Shown here one piece after another: positions 13,801 to 41,533 of a stretch of 64,000 nt of DNA. The first letter of the stretch is position 1. Every line of letters begins with the position of its first letter. Made by a program: the position numbers and the translations under genes. The notes beneath the pieces are model-generated. The model ran no database searches and had not been told where the DNA came from. It worked only from the letters and a program-made list of their open reading frames with translations. This DNA is from Enoplosus armatus (taxonomy: Eukaryota > Chordata > Actinopteri > Centrarchiformes > Enoplosidae), in contig NC_092188.1 in assembly GCF_043641665.1 (NCBI RefSeq), positions 14,095,704-14,159,703 on the forward strand, in the 5' to 3' direction.

Positions 13801-14529
13801 GACTGTATAATGTGATTATTCATCTGTCCCAGGTGGTCAAAAGGAGGCGTTCCCATCTCTGAAGCCAATGGAGACAGCCTTGAGGTGACTGTGGACTACT
13901 CTTACTTCACGGACCCTGTCTCCTGTGAGGTGTCCAACTCTGTGGGCAGCACCAATGTCAGCACCCTGGTCGATGTCCAATGTGAGTTTAACTTTAGGCA
14001 AACATTCTGTGCAGTGTGGCTAAGCTGGTGTATTTTGAGTTTTTTCTCGAGCTATGTATTTTTAACATAAAAGCTGTCTCTTATTGATTGTAACTGGCTG
14101 TCTGCTGTCTGCTCACCTCAGTTGGCCCCAAACTGCTGTCAGAGCCTAAACCAATGACGGTGGATATGGGGATGGATGCAGCATTTACTTGCGCATGGAC
14201 CGGAAACCCTCCTCTGACCCTGGCCTGGACCAAGCAGGGCTCCAGCGTGGTAAGGCAACAAAACACTAGTCACCACTTTATCTTGGTGGGAAGGTGAAGC
14301 TTCAACACCACCCCTCAACACCATCCCTCCAGAGAGAGACATTCACACATGGCCTTGAGGCATGAATCCTTCACACTTTTCCCCCCACACATTCTTTTTC
14401 AGGCTGAATCTTCAACACCTCCTCTCTCCATGCTCCCTAAGGGCTAAAGCCTCTGGCAGAAAACTGTCTGTCCACTGACAGATTCATACAGCATCATCAG
14501 GGCACATGACATACTGTCATAACTCTAAC

Positions 14530-14560
<31 letters not shown>

Positions 14561-17500
14561 GTCAACGAGTGAGCCAAGGTGTGGTTGAAACTAAGAGAAT
14601 TACAACATGTGCTGCAACTTTTAGAGCAGCATGTCTGCCTCTTAGACATTAAAAATGCCAGACTGCACCTGAGTATCCATTTCCTCAAAGTCAATTTCGT
14701 AGATGGAACAAATGGGACATTTCTTTTCCTTTCCACCTTCCCTCTACATCACCCTGGTAAAAGTCTTTCAGCGCACACACCATCAGTGGGGACATCCCAA
14801 CGGAGCGTCTCTCTCCTGGCAACTAATACAATTTCTGAGGCGAGGCTGGAGAAAACACCCCCAGTGAAGAATCCTGAAGGGACAGCGTAAGCGATGCTGT
14901 CATCTCAAAGAGTGAACGCTCTTGGCCCCTCTGAGGGAAACATGCAGGCATTCTTTTAATCCACCCACTGCCACTGTCCCCTCACACAGTCACGAGTAAT
15001 GGATTAATTGGGTTACTCCATAAGTGTGCTGAAATAAAAAATAGGAGAGAGTGAGTGGGGGGGGGGCAGAGTAGGGGTAAATGGATTAATCACAGCTTGA
15101 TGGAATGACAGGATCAATGAGCTAAGGAGTGAGTGAGTGTAGCAGCTCTAAAGGCTAGGGCCCACTCACACCATACTATGCTCTGCTCTGTCCCCACTGT
15201 TTAATTACAACAATCTCCCCAGCAGCACGGTCACTCAGCGGTGGCTGGAGTGCTTAATGCTATGATTAAAGCTCTTCACAATGAAATTAAACTCAAACCA
15301 CCAGCATTTGTTACAATGGTCGGCCCACCTCTGCGCTGCCTCCACAATGAGTGGGCCACTCACGATAAAGGTCCCAGCCTCCTTTTGTCTGCCTTTTTCT
15401 CCCCACCGCCTCGCTCTCTCTCCAGCACCCTTCTCACTTGTCTCTCTGGATTTCTCACTAGGTGCTTAGTAACGGCAACACCTTGCAACTGAAGGCTGTT
15501 ACCCAGGAAGATGCTGGAACATACACCTGCAAGGCCATCGTACCCCGGATTGGAGTTGCAGAACGAGATGTCACTCTAACTGTAAATGGTGAGTGGCTTC
15601 TAGTCAGAGCATCCAGGGTTGCTTGTAATGTTTGGACTGATCTGTTGAATAAGTAGCATCAAGATTGATATCTGACATTGTGGTATTGGTCAATATTTCA
15701 AAATATCCTTTATCTTTCTTTCACTTCTCTTGCTCTGCTCTCTCTGTTTTTCTTTCTTCTTCACACCAGGCCCACCTATCATCACAGCGGATGCCACGCA
15801 GCATGCTGTCAAGCACTCCAAGGGCAAGCTGGAGTGCCGGGTGGGAAGCAGCCCCCCGCCTGATAAGATTGTAAGTGAGCCTCTTATTTGTGTTGTGCAT
15901 CATTCACTTATGTTTGGGAGCTTACTTACTCCCATATTCCTCCTAGCCACGCCCACATGAGAGCGATCACTCAGTGTAGCTTTACCCCTGACCTCACCTT
16001 CACACCTTTGCACCACCACATCTCCGCCTCGCACGCTAACAAATGTGCACACACACACATATTCACAACTGTAATTGCACCGACATTGACTGGAGAGATA
16101 GTCGAGTTGGGGGAGCAGTGGGAGACTGGCTTCATGCAGGTTTCAGCCAAACCGCATTCAATTAGCGGCCCGAGAGGCATCACTCGGCTGACCCTGTTGA
16201 ACTGCTGAACGTACGCTGGGCTGAGAGAGGATAATTAGGGTGTGAGGAGGAGTGAGAGACAGGTGCCCTGCTGGCCCTGCGCTAGAGACGGCAGAGAGGA
16301 GCCTTATTTCATAGTGCAGCTACCTAACCCTCCTTAGGCCTCACCTGCAGGGCAGACGTGGGAGGCAGCTTAAACATGAGCCTGTGAGCTGTGTCAGCCA
16401 CGGAGCACCATAGAGGTCGGCAGAGAGAAAGCAGAACGGAGAGGGAAACTGGTGTTAAGTCAGTGGCAGGCAGGGATCTAAGGATAAGCAGGCGTGCAGG
16501 CCTCTGCTTTGCTCATCGGTAAGGAATTCGTCATAGAAAAGTGACTTACTCCGTTTTGTCTGTTGTCTTGCTCCTCTCCACAGGTGTGGACCTTCGGAGA
16601 TATGAGCCTGTCCTCTGGCTCCTCCGGTCGTTACTCAGTGCAGACAGTAGCCAGTGACCATGGAGTCGTGTCTTCTCTGGTGCTGTCTGAGAGTCTGGCA
16701 CAGGATTTCCAGCTGCGCTACAACTGCACTGCTTGGAACCGTTTCGGCACCGACACCGCCCTGGTCACACTGAAGGAGCAAGGTACACATTGACAAGAGT
16801 AATAATCCCCATCACCCCCTTTACAGAAGTTATAGTGATACGCTCAGTCCTTGCTGTGAAGGGGGCCAGATTAGGTGAAATCAGAGCTCCTGTCTTGTGC
16901 TTATCTTAATTATACTCTTCTAATCGATATTATTTAATCAGCAGATGGTTCCTTTAATGAATATGTTTGCCCCATAACATAGATATTGATTGGGGACAAA
17001 AGTCAATTAGAGGAAGCCACATGTGTTTGCGGTTGGACTCATATTCTCTATCACTGTCTCGGAGCCAAGTTCAGCATCTCAGGCTGCAGCCCCTTTCAGT
17101 GATCTTAAAAGTAGCCAGTAGTACTACTACACTGATGCTAATGTCTGCATACGAATGCAGAATCTGTAGGCAAGGGACAAGATTTTGGTATCGGAAGTGT
17201 TTTGGTTCCCATTTGTAGTCCTAGTAGTATTGACCAATTACGTTTCAGCAGGCTTTGGTTGCATGCAGGTAAACAGTTCATGTGAAGAGCAAATGTTAAA
17301 TGCAGTCTCGGCAGATGTCTGTTTATAATGATATAAAGATATAAAATTAAAATGTAAAACAAAAAATCTGTTTCTCGTGTCTCAAGTTGCTACTCAGACT
17401 GTAAACGATGACCGGCGCATCTGGTTATCCAGATATCCGCTGGCTACACCGGAAGCCCCGAAACATTGGCCATTGCCCCCAGAGGCTAAATCATCGTCAG

Positions 17501-18723
17501 ACGATAGCCATTGTGTTCTGAGATTACACTGATGCTAAGGGGAGCCTTTGTTGCAGCAGACACCAAAAATAAGGTCCTCGCCAGCAATTTACATCAACGT
17601 AGCAGCGTGGGGTCTCCAGAGAAAAGGGCAGCGGTATCTCCTGGAATCTCTAATTAGATTACTGTCTGTTGCTTCATTGCATGTCAGGCCTTGTTACCCT
17701 TCTTTCAGAGAGATTAGAGACAATAGTCAGGCTGTGGGATGCCGGATTGCCCGTGTGAGCATACGCTAGCTGTGAGCAGGCCAGGATTTACTGCAGATGA
17801 ATTTATATCGGCGCTGACGTTTCTGGGATTAGCAAGACAAATTAATGGATCTCTTTCTTTCTTTTGCTCTGATCTGCACGTTCTTTGACACTTTTGCTCT
17901 ACTATCTCTCATTTCATCTCTCCCCTTCTGTTGACAACCATCTGACGCCCTTCCCCTATGCCACACTTTTCTTCTATTTCTGTTCTTGTTACAGAAGCCC
18001 TGCCTATGTTGATAATTGTTGGTGGAGCAGTAGGTGGAGGCTGTGTCCTGCTCATCTGCGTCATCACTCTGGTCTCCCTCTGCTGCAGGCACACGGGCAA
18101 AGGTGAGCTCAACGGTTAGTATGGGCAAGAGGGGCAACAGCCAATCTTTCAAATCAAGTCGTTTTCATTTGTGAGCTGAAAATTGAACAGTTTTTGTTCA
18201 ATTTCTGTGCCATTTCACCCTGTGTTTAAATGGGATTTTTGATGTACAAGGTAATGTCAAGTAAAGCTTCTCTTCATTTTAATCCCCGTAGGTAAAAGGT
18301 GCACTCGTCTTTCCAAGAGTGACATCAGAGTTCAGATTGTTCACAGCGATCACAATGCCACACGTGGCAATGACGATGAGGAGGATGTCAAAGAGCCCAT
18401 GGTAAATTTCTTTGTTCACTGTCTCTATATGCCAGATATCTCTATTGAGGGTTAGAGAAAATTCACTTTAACACCGTAATGTAATACTAAGGCTTTGTTT
18501 TGTTCTTATTCAAGTGAGGTCTTGTTCATCCTAGTAATTCTTCAAAAATGCTTGGTCTTCCCTCAGGCTCCAAACAGCAGTGAGTCTCCTGGGACATCGC
18601 GCACAGAACACAGCGACCTCCTGGAAGAGGAGGAGGATGAGAGATCGGACATCAAGGTAAAACTGAAAATACTTACTTGAAGAAACATTCTCAAAATAGC
18701 AAGAATTCATTATTTTCATCCAT

Positions 18724-18756
<33 letters not shown>

Positions 18757-19294
18757 GAACTATGCTCAGCTCATGATTTATTTTTCTCTGTCCCTCTCAT
18801 AGGACCCCACCAATGGTTACTATAATGTCCGTGGCCATGAAGACCGCCACATCCGCAGCAGTGGATTCTCTGAATATGTGCCCAACTCTCGGCCAGTCTA
18901 CACTCCATCACAGCTGCCCTCCCCCAGCCCCATATATGGTCAGCAAGGCACCCAGCCTCGTATCTATGACTTCTCCCACCGATACGCAACCACCACAGCG
19001 GGCAGAACCGCATACGAACAGCAGCAAGCTGCCCAGCAGCAGCCGGCCCAGCCAGCCAGCATTTATCCCACTGATCCCGTCTACAGTGGCTCTGCTTACC
19101 TGCCTGCCACTTATGGTCGCGCCTTCACCAGCTACGTTAAGCCCGCTTCCTATGAGAAGGTGGATGCGTATGACCAATCGGATCAGGCCAGCAAGGTGTC
19201 CAGCTCGTCTCGCTTCTCTTATGCCTCCTCACAAGTGTCCTCCCAGCAGTCTGACTATGGCCGGCCCTCACAACGTATGCAGACGCACGTCTGA
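8593..19294 (+). CDS. kirrel3l: Kirrel/Neph-family Ig adhesion receptor, KIRREL3-like (5' partial, 14 exons)
   Basis: Single-pass adhesion molecule of the nephrin/Neph family. Relatives mediate homophilic and nephrin-type contacts in kidney slit diaphragm, muscle fusion and neuronal wiring. Exons: 8593-8745, 9373-9522, 11497-11654, 13104-13254, 13405-13510, 13833-13981, 14122-14249, 15462-15588, 15770-15870, 16584-16782, 17995-18102, 18292-18401, 18567-18656, 18803-19294. All have AG/GT borders and phases join without a break, giving about 739 residues without the signal peptide. Five Ig domains each show the Cys pair (for example YECQA, YTCRV, VSCEVS, YTCKAI, YNCTAW). A helix follows ([14 protein letters not shown] onward), then an acidic tail, DPTNGYYNV and a terminal THV PDZ ligand. 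The N-terminus [13 protein letters not shown] and the tail segment SDIRVQIVH match KIRREL3 better than KIRREL1, and synteny with st14 and aplp2 agrees. The exact paralogue name is less certain than the family. Confidence 0.9.
9373..9522 (+). CDS. kirrel3l: kirrel3-like exon B: Ig domain 1, second half
   Basis: Begins GWTRY after a CGCAG acceptor and carries the second Ig cysteine in [16 protein letters not shown], then AKLTVL. Phase 1 to phase 1, with a GTAAGA donor. Confidence 0.9.
10095..10110. repeat. G16 homopolymer
   Basis: G run in the intron between kirrel3-like exons B and C, followed by a second GGGGGG. Confidence 0.93.
10812..10841. repeat. (GT)n microsatellite
   Basis: About 15 GT units in the intron between kirrel3-like exons B and C. 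Confidence 0.95.
11497..11654 (+). CDS. kirrel3l: kirrel3-like exon C: Ig domain 2, first half
   Basis: Encodes [17 protein letters not shown], then [23 protein letters not shown], the family's conserved Ig2 core. TTTACAG acceptor, GTACAG donor, phase 1 to 0. Confidence 0.9.
11655..13103 (+). other. kirrel3-like intron between exons C and D
   Basis: About 1.4 kb. A pyrimidine-rich stretch lies at about 11880-12015 and a G19 run at 12315-12333. No exon seen. Confidence 0.7.
12315..12333. repeat. G19 homopolymer
   Basis: Uninterrupted G run in a purine-rich segment. Confidence 0.95.
13104..13254 (+). CDS. kirrel3l: kirrel3-like exon D: Ig domain 2, second half
   Basis: Encodes the DGKRES motif, the second Ig2 cysteine ([11 protein letters not shown]) and [16 protein letters not shown] acceptor, GTGAGT donor, phase 0 to 1. 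Confidence 0.9.
13405..13510 (+). CDS. kirrel3l: kirrel3-like exon E: Ig domain 3, first half
   Basis: Encodes [17 protein letters not shown] and the first Ig3 cysteine in [24 protein letters not shown] acceptor, GTACCC donor, phase 1 to 2. Confidence 0.9.
13833..13981 (+). CDS. kirrel3l: kirrel3-like exon F: Ig domain 3, second half
   Basis: Encodes [33 protein letters not shown] and [11 protein letters not shown]. The YF(S/T)(E/D)PVSCEV block is a Kirrel hallmark. GTGAGT donor, phase 2 to 1. Confidence 0.92.
14122..14249 (+). CDS. kirrel3l: kirrel3-like exon G: Ig domain 4, first half
   Basis: Encodes [17 protein letters not shown] and [19 protein letters not shown]. Ends in phase 0 at a GTAAGG donor. 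Confidence 0.9.
14530..14560. repeat. (CAAT)n tetranucleotide repeat
   Basis: About seven CAAT units in the intron between kirrel3-like exons G and H. Confidence 0.95.
15462..15588 (+). CDS. kirrel3l: kirrel3-like exon H: Ig domain 4, second half
   Basis: Starts with a GTG codon read as valine ([11 protein letters not shown]), then [20 protein letters not shown] and VTLTVN. The PRIG(V/A)xER block is diagnostic for the family. CTCACTAG acceptor, GTGAGT donor, phase 0 to 1. Confidence 0.92.
15770..15870 (+). CDS. kirrel3l: kirrel3-like exon I: Ig domain 5, first part
   Basis: Encodes [15 protein letters not shown], the first Ig5 cysteine (KLECRVGSS) and the PPPDKI motif. Pyrimidine-rich CACACCAG acceptor, GTAAGT donor, phase 1 to 0. 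Confidence 0.92.
16584..16782 (+). CDS. kirrel3l: kirrel3-like exon J: Ig domain 5, second part
   Basis: Encodes [15 protein letters not shown] and the second Ig5 cysteine in [19 protein letters not shown], ending in KEQ just before the membrane exon. CCACAG acceptor, GTACAC donor, phase 0 to 1. Confidence 0.92.
17995..18102 (+). CDS. kirrel3l: kirrel3-like exon K: transmembrane helix
   Basis: Encodes a roughly 24-residue hydrophobic segment ([27 protein letters not shown]), then RHTGK. The flanking CC and basic residues fit a type I orientation. TGTTACAG acceptor, GTGAGC donor, phase 1 to 1. Confidence 0.88.
18292..18401 (+). CDS. kirrel3l: kirrel3-like exon L: juxtamembrane cytoplasmic segment
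   Basis: Encodes [19 protein letters not shown], followed by an acidic [11 protein letters not shown]. The (K)xDIRVxIVH segment matches KIRREL3, which supports the paralogue call. Phase 1 to 0. Confidence 0.85.
18567..18656 (+). CDS. kirrel3l: kirrel3-like exon M: Ser/Glu-rich cytoplasmic segment
   Basis: A 90-nt in-frame exon encoding [15 protein letters not shown] and the acidic run [13 protein letters not shown]. Phase 0 at both ends, so skipping it would keep the frame. CCCTCAG acceptor, GTAAAA donor. Confidence 0.82.
18724..18753. repeat. (ATA)n trinucleotide repeat
   Basis: About ten units, in the last kirrel3-like intron, about 50 bp before the final exon. Confidence 0.95.
18803..19294 (+). 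CDS. kirrel3l: kirrel3-like exon N: C-terminal tail and stop
   Basis: Encodes [16 protein letters not shown] (the conserved tail tyrosines), proline- and tyrosine-rich sequence, a glutamine-rich stretch ([15 protein letters not shown]) and the terminal QRMQTHV, then TGA at 19292-19294. THV is a class I PDZ ligand of the kind Neph proteins use to bind scaffolds such as ZO-1. Confidence 0.92.
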   Translation, partial: DPTNGYYNVRGHEDRHIRSSGFSEYVPNSRPVYTPSQLPSPSPIYGQQGTQPRIYDFSHRYATTTAGRTAYEQQQAAQQQPAQPASIYPTDPVYSGSAYLPATYGRAFTSYVKPASYEKVDAYDQSDQASKVSSSSRFSYASSQVSSQQSDYGRPSQRMQTHV

Positions 19295-21100
19295 TTGGAC
19301 AAAACAATTGGAAAAACAGGAGCGTTGAGTAGATAACCATTGTCACCTCCACATACATGTGTGGCTGGACTAACATGAACAAAGACTTTCTTTACTCGGA
19401 CGGTCCTACAAGGACATGTTTGGACAGCATTTGGAGGGAGTCATGTGATTTAGGTTATGGGATAACCAACCTTTATTTGTAACGGTTGGCGGGATCTACA
19501 ATAATGCTAACTGTAGAGCTCCTGAGCTGGGGAATTCAGCAGATTGTGATGTTCAAGTCAAACTTATGATTACAGTGTGATACCTCACCAGGTTATCTCT
19601 ACATGATGACCACCCAAACCTGTGGAGATATTCTGTCGGTGCAAGGGCCAACTAGAAAATAAATCAAATGCATCTCCTGAATTTGGGTGGCCAAAATGAC
19701 TGGGGTAGCTGTTTACCTGCCTTCCAGAGTTTACTTTGTGTCAACGCTAAATGTCAAATATGACCTCTAAAATACTTTTGAAAGAAGATATGACAAGCTA
19801 AGACATATTTGAGGAAAAAAACAGATAAGAACAACCGTTTGTTGTCTGTCATTTGGTGTTTTGTTGGCATGCGAAAGGAATTCTAAGCACATTTGTGTCT
19901 ATCATCAACAAAAGACTGAGCTATCCACAGAGACAGACATAAACTATTCTGCACAACAGGCTAGCTCTACTGACCAACAAGTGCTACAGGCACTGTACTG
20001 TATGAAGAGTCTAATCAGCGGTGGAATACTTCTGGCCTGAGCTGTATTCCTGTCTTCTGATAATAACCCTACCATGTTGGACTAGTGTTGCTTACCTGTG
20101 GATAAAAGAAGGAGATATGAAGAGAATGTGTATTTTAGCCTTCATTGTAATGGAGGACTATATGTTAACTGTGTGTTGTACCAAGATGGACAAGGTAAGG
20201 CCATGAAAACCCAAAGATGGTGATAATTTTATAGGGGGAAAACGGGGGCTGAGGCTGAATACTGCTGTCCTACCCCTGGTACTGTTTTCTGCTGTGTTTT
20301 CTGATTGTAAAATGAAGAGTAGGCTATTACCAGAACAATCAAAAGTGGTGGTTTGGAAAATGGTGGCAATCTTGAACTTGAAATAAACTTGAATGCAGCG
20401 TCAACGTCAGCAGGCTCAGGTGGGGGAAAGACGTTTAAGGCAGTCCTAATGTGGACCATATACTCTCAAGTTTTACAACTCAATCAAATTGTCTCAACAT
20501 GTTTACAAGAAACAGTACTACCCTGAAACACTAAGTATCTGTACAAATGGCTGAGCCCATACTTTCTCTCTGTTGCATGCAAATGATGTGTCTAGTGAAA
20601 ATCTTCAGCGTTTATATTCATGTCCATTTCATGTTTGAGACATTGGTTTCTACACCTGGCCCAATTGCATTCCAATTCCTGGATGTTTCAGTATGGACGC
20701 CTGTACTGCCATTTGTCTAAAAAGCTGTTATCAGGCAGCCTGATGAGAGAGCAAATGTCACTTAAAGTGAGGAGGCAAACATCATCGCTTGTCTTTATTT
20801 TTATATTTTATATAAGCCTTAATGTACAGCGTGTAAGCTGCTCTATTGTAAAGTATCTTTATATACATATGTATCTATCTTGGTTGATTTATTTGGGTCC
20901 ACAGATTTTCTTGTCTAAGTTGTTCATCAATCATTGAATGCAGTTACTATGCTTTTTTGGAACACAACTAATTGCCATTTGTTTATTCATTCTTTTAATA
21001 ATGTATTAAGAATTTTATTTGCTAAAAATGAGCTATCGTTGCTTGTACCTTTGTACACATATTTATATTTAAATAAAACCATTTCCGATAAAGAACCGGC
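19295..21100 (+). other. kirrel3l: Probable 3' UTR of kirrel3-like
   Basis: No coding sequence follows the TGA. AATAAA hexamers occur at 19658-19663, 20382-20387 and 21072-21077. The last is followed by GT-rich sequence and is the best candidate for the main cleavage site, which would give a 3' UTR of about 1.8 kb. Confidence 0.55.
21072..21077 (+). terminator. Candidate poly(A) signal of kirrel3-like
   Basis: A canonical AATAAA in AT-rich sequence, followed about 25 nt later by a GT-rich stretch (CTGGTGTG). It is the distal one of three such hexamers after the stop codon. Confidence 0.45.
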
Positions 21101-21584
21101 TGGTGTGAATGCTGAGAGTTAATCAGCCTGGTGAGTAGCTTCATTGGGCATGGGGAACGGCGACAAACAAAGCTTCCCATGTAGCAACAATGATGAATAC
21201 ATAAATTAGCAGCGCTGTCTATGTTGATTTTCCTATTCCCCCAGTGGTGCGCTGCTTTTAATGAAGACAGATGAGATAGTAGAACCCCCGCTGTATGTGT
21301 ATCCACCTCCTGAAGTCAACATGCCCATCTCTTAGGATAGAGCTGTGACAAAGGTAGGTATTATTTGACAACGTGAGTTCGTCTTGTCACCTCTGTTCCC
21401 CCAGGTAGGCACGCTGCTCACGGCGGGGAGGAGAGGTACATGCTCATTACAATTCTACTGTGAGAAGGGACAAGGTCTCACAAGACACACATGTATTATG
21501 CGCAACATAATACAAAACGAGGCCTTGTCAAAGACAAATGATACAGGTAATGCAATTAGGTACTGAGGAATCAGATAAAAGAGG

Positions 21585-21590
21585 TTTATT
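21585..21590 (-). terminator. Candidate poly(A) signal of st14
   Basis: AATAAA on the - strand, about 1.95 kb beyond the st14 stop codon. It is the distal of the two hexamers I found on this strand (the other is at 21765-21770). Use would put the st14 3' end about 500 bp from that of kirrel3-like, in convergent orientation. Confidence 0.35.
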
Positions 21591-23114
21591 TTCGTGACTC
21601 ATATAAAAACATATACAAACACACAAACAAAGAAAGGTTAGAAAGTATGTCCATAATCCAAATCACTGTCAGTGTACAATGCTCATCAAAAGTTGTGGCC
21701 TCTCCCTACTTTCTGAAAAATACACATTTACACTTGCATAGTTTTACTGGAAACCTCTATGAAATTTATTTAAAAAAAAAAAAAGGTCAGCTGAACAATA
21801 TCCTCAACTAATTTTTCATCTTAATTTTTTCACCTTCAATAAATAATACTTATGTAAATCTTTGGTTTGTTCATCCAGGATACAATATTTCCAGGATAAG
21901 TCAGAGATGAAGGGAAAGAAAACCATTCATTCAAATTCAGATTTAAAAGTTGATTGAGTTGGTCGTGACTGAAGAGAGGAAACTCTCACAGGAGTAAGAA
22001 CTCATTGCATTGCTCTGGCAACTACTGCAAACACGCATTGGTTTGCTTTGGCTCTCAGGTGTGTGACTGAAGACCTCAATCACCCTGAGTTTAACTAGAG
22101 ACCTGTGCAAAAGCTGGATCTAATCCTCATCCTCCGCCCTCCCTTTTTGAATATCACATTTTGGCAAGTCATTCACAGACCAGGCAAGGCCAGTAAGCAT
22201 CTGTAATGTGTATGTAATAAAAATACTGATCTAGGACCCCAGTTCAGATCAACATCAACTTATAACAACAGAAGCATCACTCCAGTCTTCCAGATCGACA
22301 GTCGTCAGGCACCATGCTGGTGTTTTTGCATGTTAGGCCACCGACTACAAATCTGGTAACATTTCTTCTGGACAAAGCAAACCATGGGGTTTTAGATTGA
22401 TTACTGGATTTTCTACCTTCCAGGCAGCTTCTGGTTTTCATTCTAGTATGATATGAAAATGCTAGTGCATGGATTTGAGCAACATGTTCAGTCTTTTTTC
22501 TTTTCTTGTTCTTTTCTTGTTGTTTGTCGTCTTAACTTCTGTTATCATCACACATTATCACAATATCACATGGTAATGCAGATGTCTCTACGAGTGTGAT
22601 GTTTATACTTAACTGATAAAACCTGAAACTAATGGCTGCCCTGCAGATAAAAATATTGTAAATCAATCTAAAAACCTATGCTTTGCTTTGGAAAATGGTC
22701 AGCAGTAATGTGTGATGTGTGTAGCAAATCTTCTAAAAATAGTGTTTTGGTATCTTAAGATACTTCATAAATAAAACCCCAAATTTATAGATATCTACTG
22801 CATGAGCCCACTCGCAAAAAGCAACATTCACTGCTGATATACATTACTAAGGTTTACAAACACATTACTTTTTCAGGGAGGAATATTGTATTCAGGAGCA
22901 CACTTGAAAAACTGTAAAATGTTCATATTGTGCATCCATTGTAAAACAGTTACATTAGACAAATATTGGGAAAATAATTCCCAGAATATGCATATTTCAT
23001 TATTTGTACTCATTCAAACATGACAATATTGAAGGGGCTAAAAGACACTGTGCTGATTTATGCCTTTAAAAACTATACAAAATATGAGCTGGTGTGGTTT
23101 GTGTGTAAGAGTGA

Positions 23115-23175
<61 letters not shown>

Positions 23176-23189
23176 TGAGTGTGAGTGTG

Positions 23190-23235
<46 letters not shown>

Positions 23236-23540
23236 TGAGTGTGAGTGTGTGTGCGTGTGTGTATGTGTGTGTGTGTGTGTTTGTAAGAGTGTGTGTGTGT
23301 GTGTGTGTGTGTGTGAGTGAGTGGGAGGAGGGGGAAAAAGAGGGGTGGCAACCAAATAAAGTGCTATAAGTCATTCATGTGAGTAGCTGGGTCCATGCAG
23401 CAGTATCCTCAGTCTGCTGCTAAATGAATAAATCTTGGAGAGACTTGTCCTGAATCAGACTCAAATGTTCCATCTCCATTATTTTTAGCACATTGACGCT
23501 GTTCCCCGCTCGGCATCCCTCCCTGGGCCTCACTACACCA
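21591..23540 (-). other. st14: Probable 3' UTR of st14
   Basis: AT-rich sequence without a credible coding exon lies beyond the st14 stop. It contains the compound GT/CA microsatellite at 23116-23315, which would be a (CA)n tract in the st14 mRNA. Extent is inferred from the distal poly(A) hexamer only. Confidence 0.4.
23116..23315. repeat. Compound (GT)n microsatellite with GAGTGT variants
   Basis: Four GT blocks separated by GTAAGAGTGAGTGTGAGTGTG-type interruptions repeat the same higher-order pattern, which suggests local duplication of a GT-plus-spacer unit. Open frames through it are dipeptide artefacts. Confidence 0.95.
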
Positions 23541-41447
<17,907 letters not shown>

Positions 41448-41525
41448 CTTCCAGAAACGCTCCAAACGAAGTCCTTTTGTAACTTCCTAACTCTTTCGGA
41501 GAGTTCCCCAAAGTTATGAATCCTG

Positions 41526-41533
41526 AATTTATA
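41526..41533 (-). promoter_or_regulatory. Candidate TATA box of st14
   Basis: TATAAATT on the - strand, about 80 nt before the start codon. A start site about 30 nt downstream would leave a 5' leader near 50 nt. Not backed by any transcript data. Confidence 0.35.

Noticed and set aside
18103..18120. Read-through of kirrel3-like exon K into GELNG and a stop as an alternative soluble or truncated form
   Set aside because: The GTGAGC donor is good and the next exon fits in phase. Nothing besides the short in-frame extension supports retention.
18813..19328. 171-codon open frame on the + strand
   Set aside because: It is another reading frame of the last kirrel3-like exon. The frame ending in QTHV carries the family motifs.
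23038..23374. Several overlapping open frames of 80-105 codons on both strands
   Set aside because: They translate GT/CA dinucleotide repeats into Thr-His or Val-Cys strings. No protein is implied.
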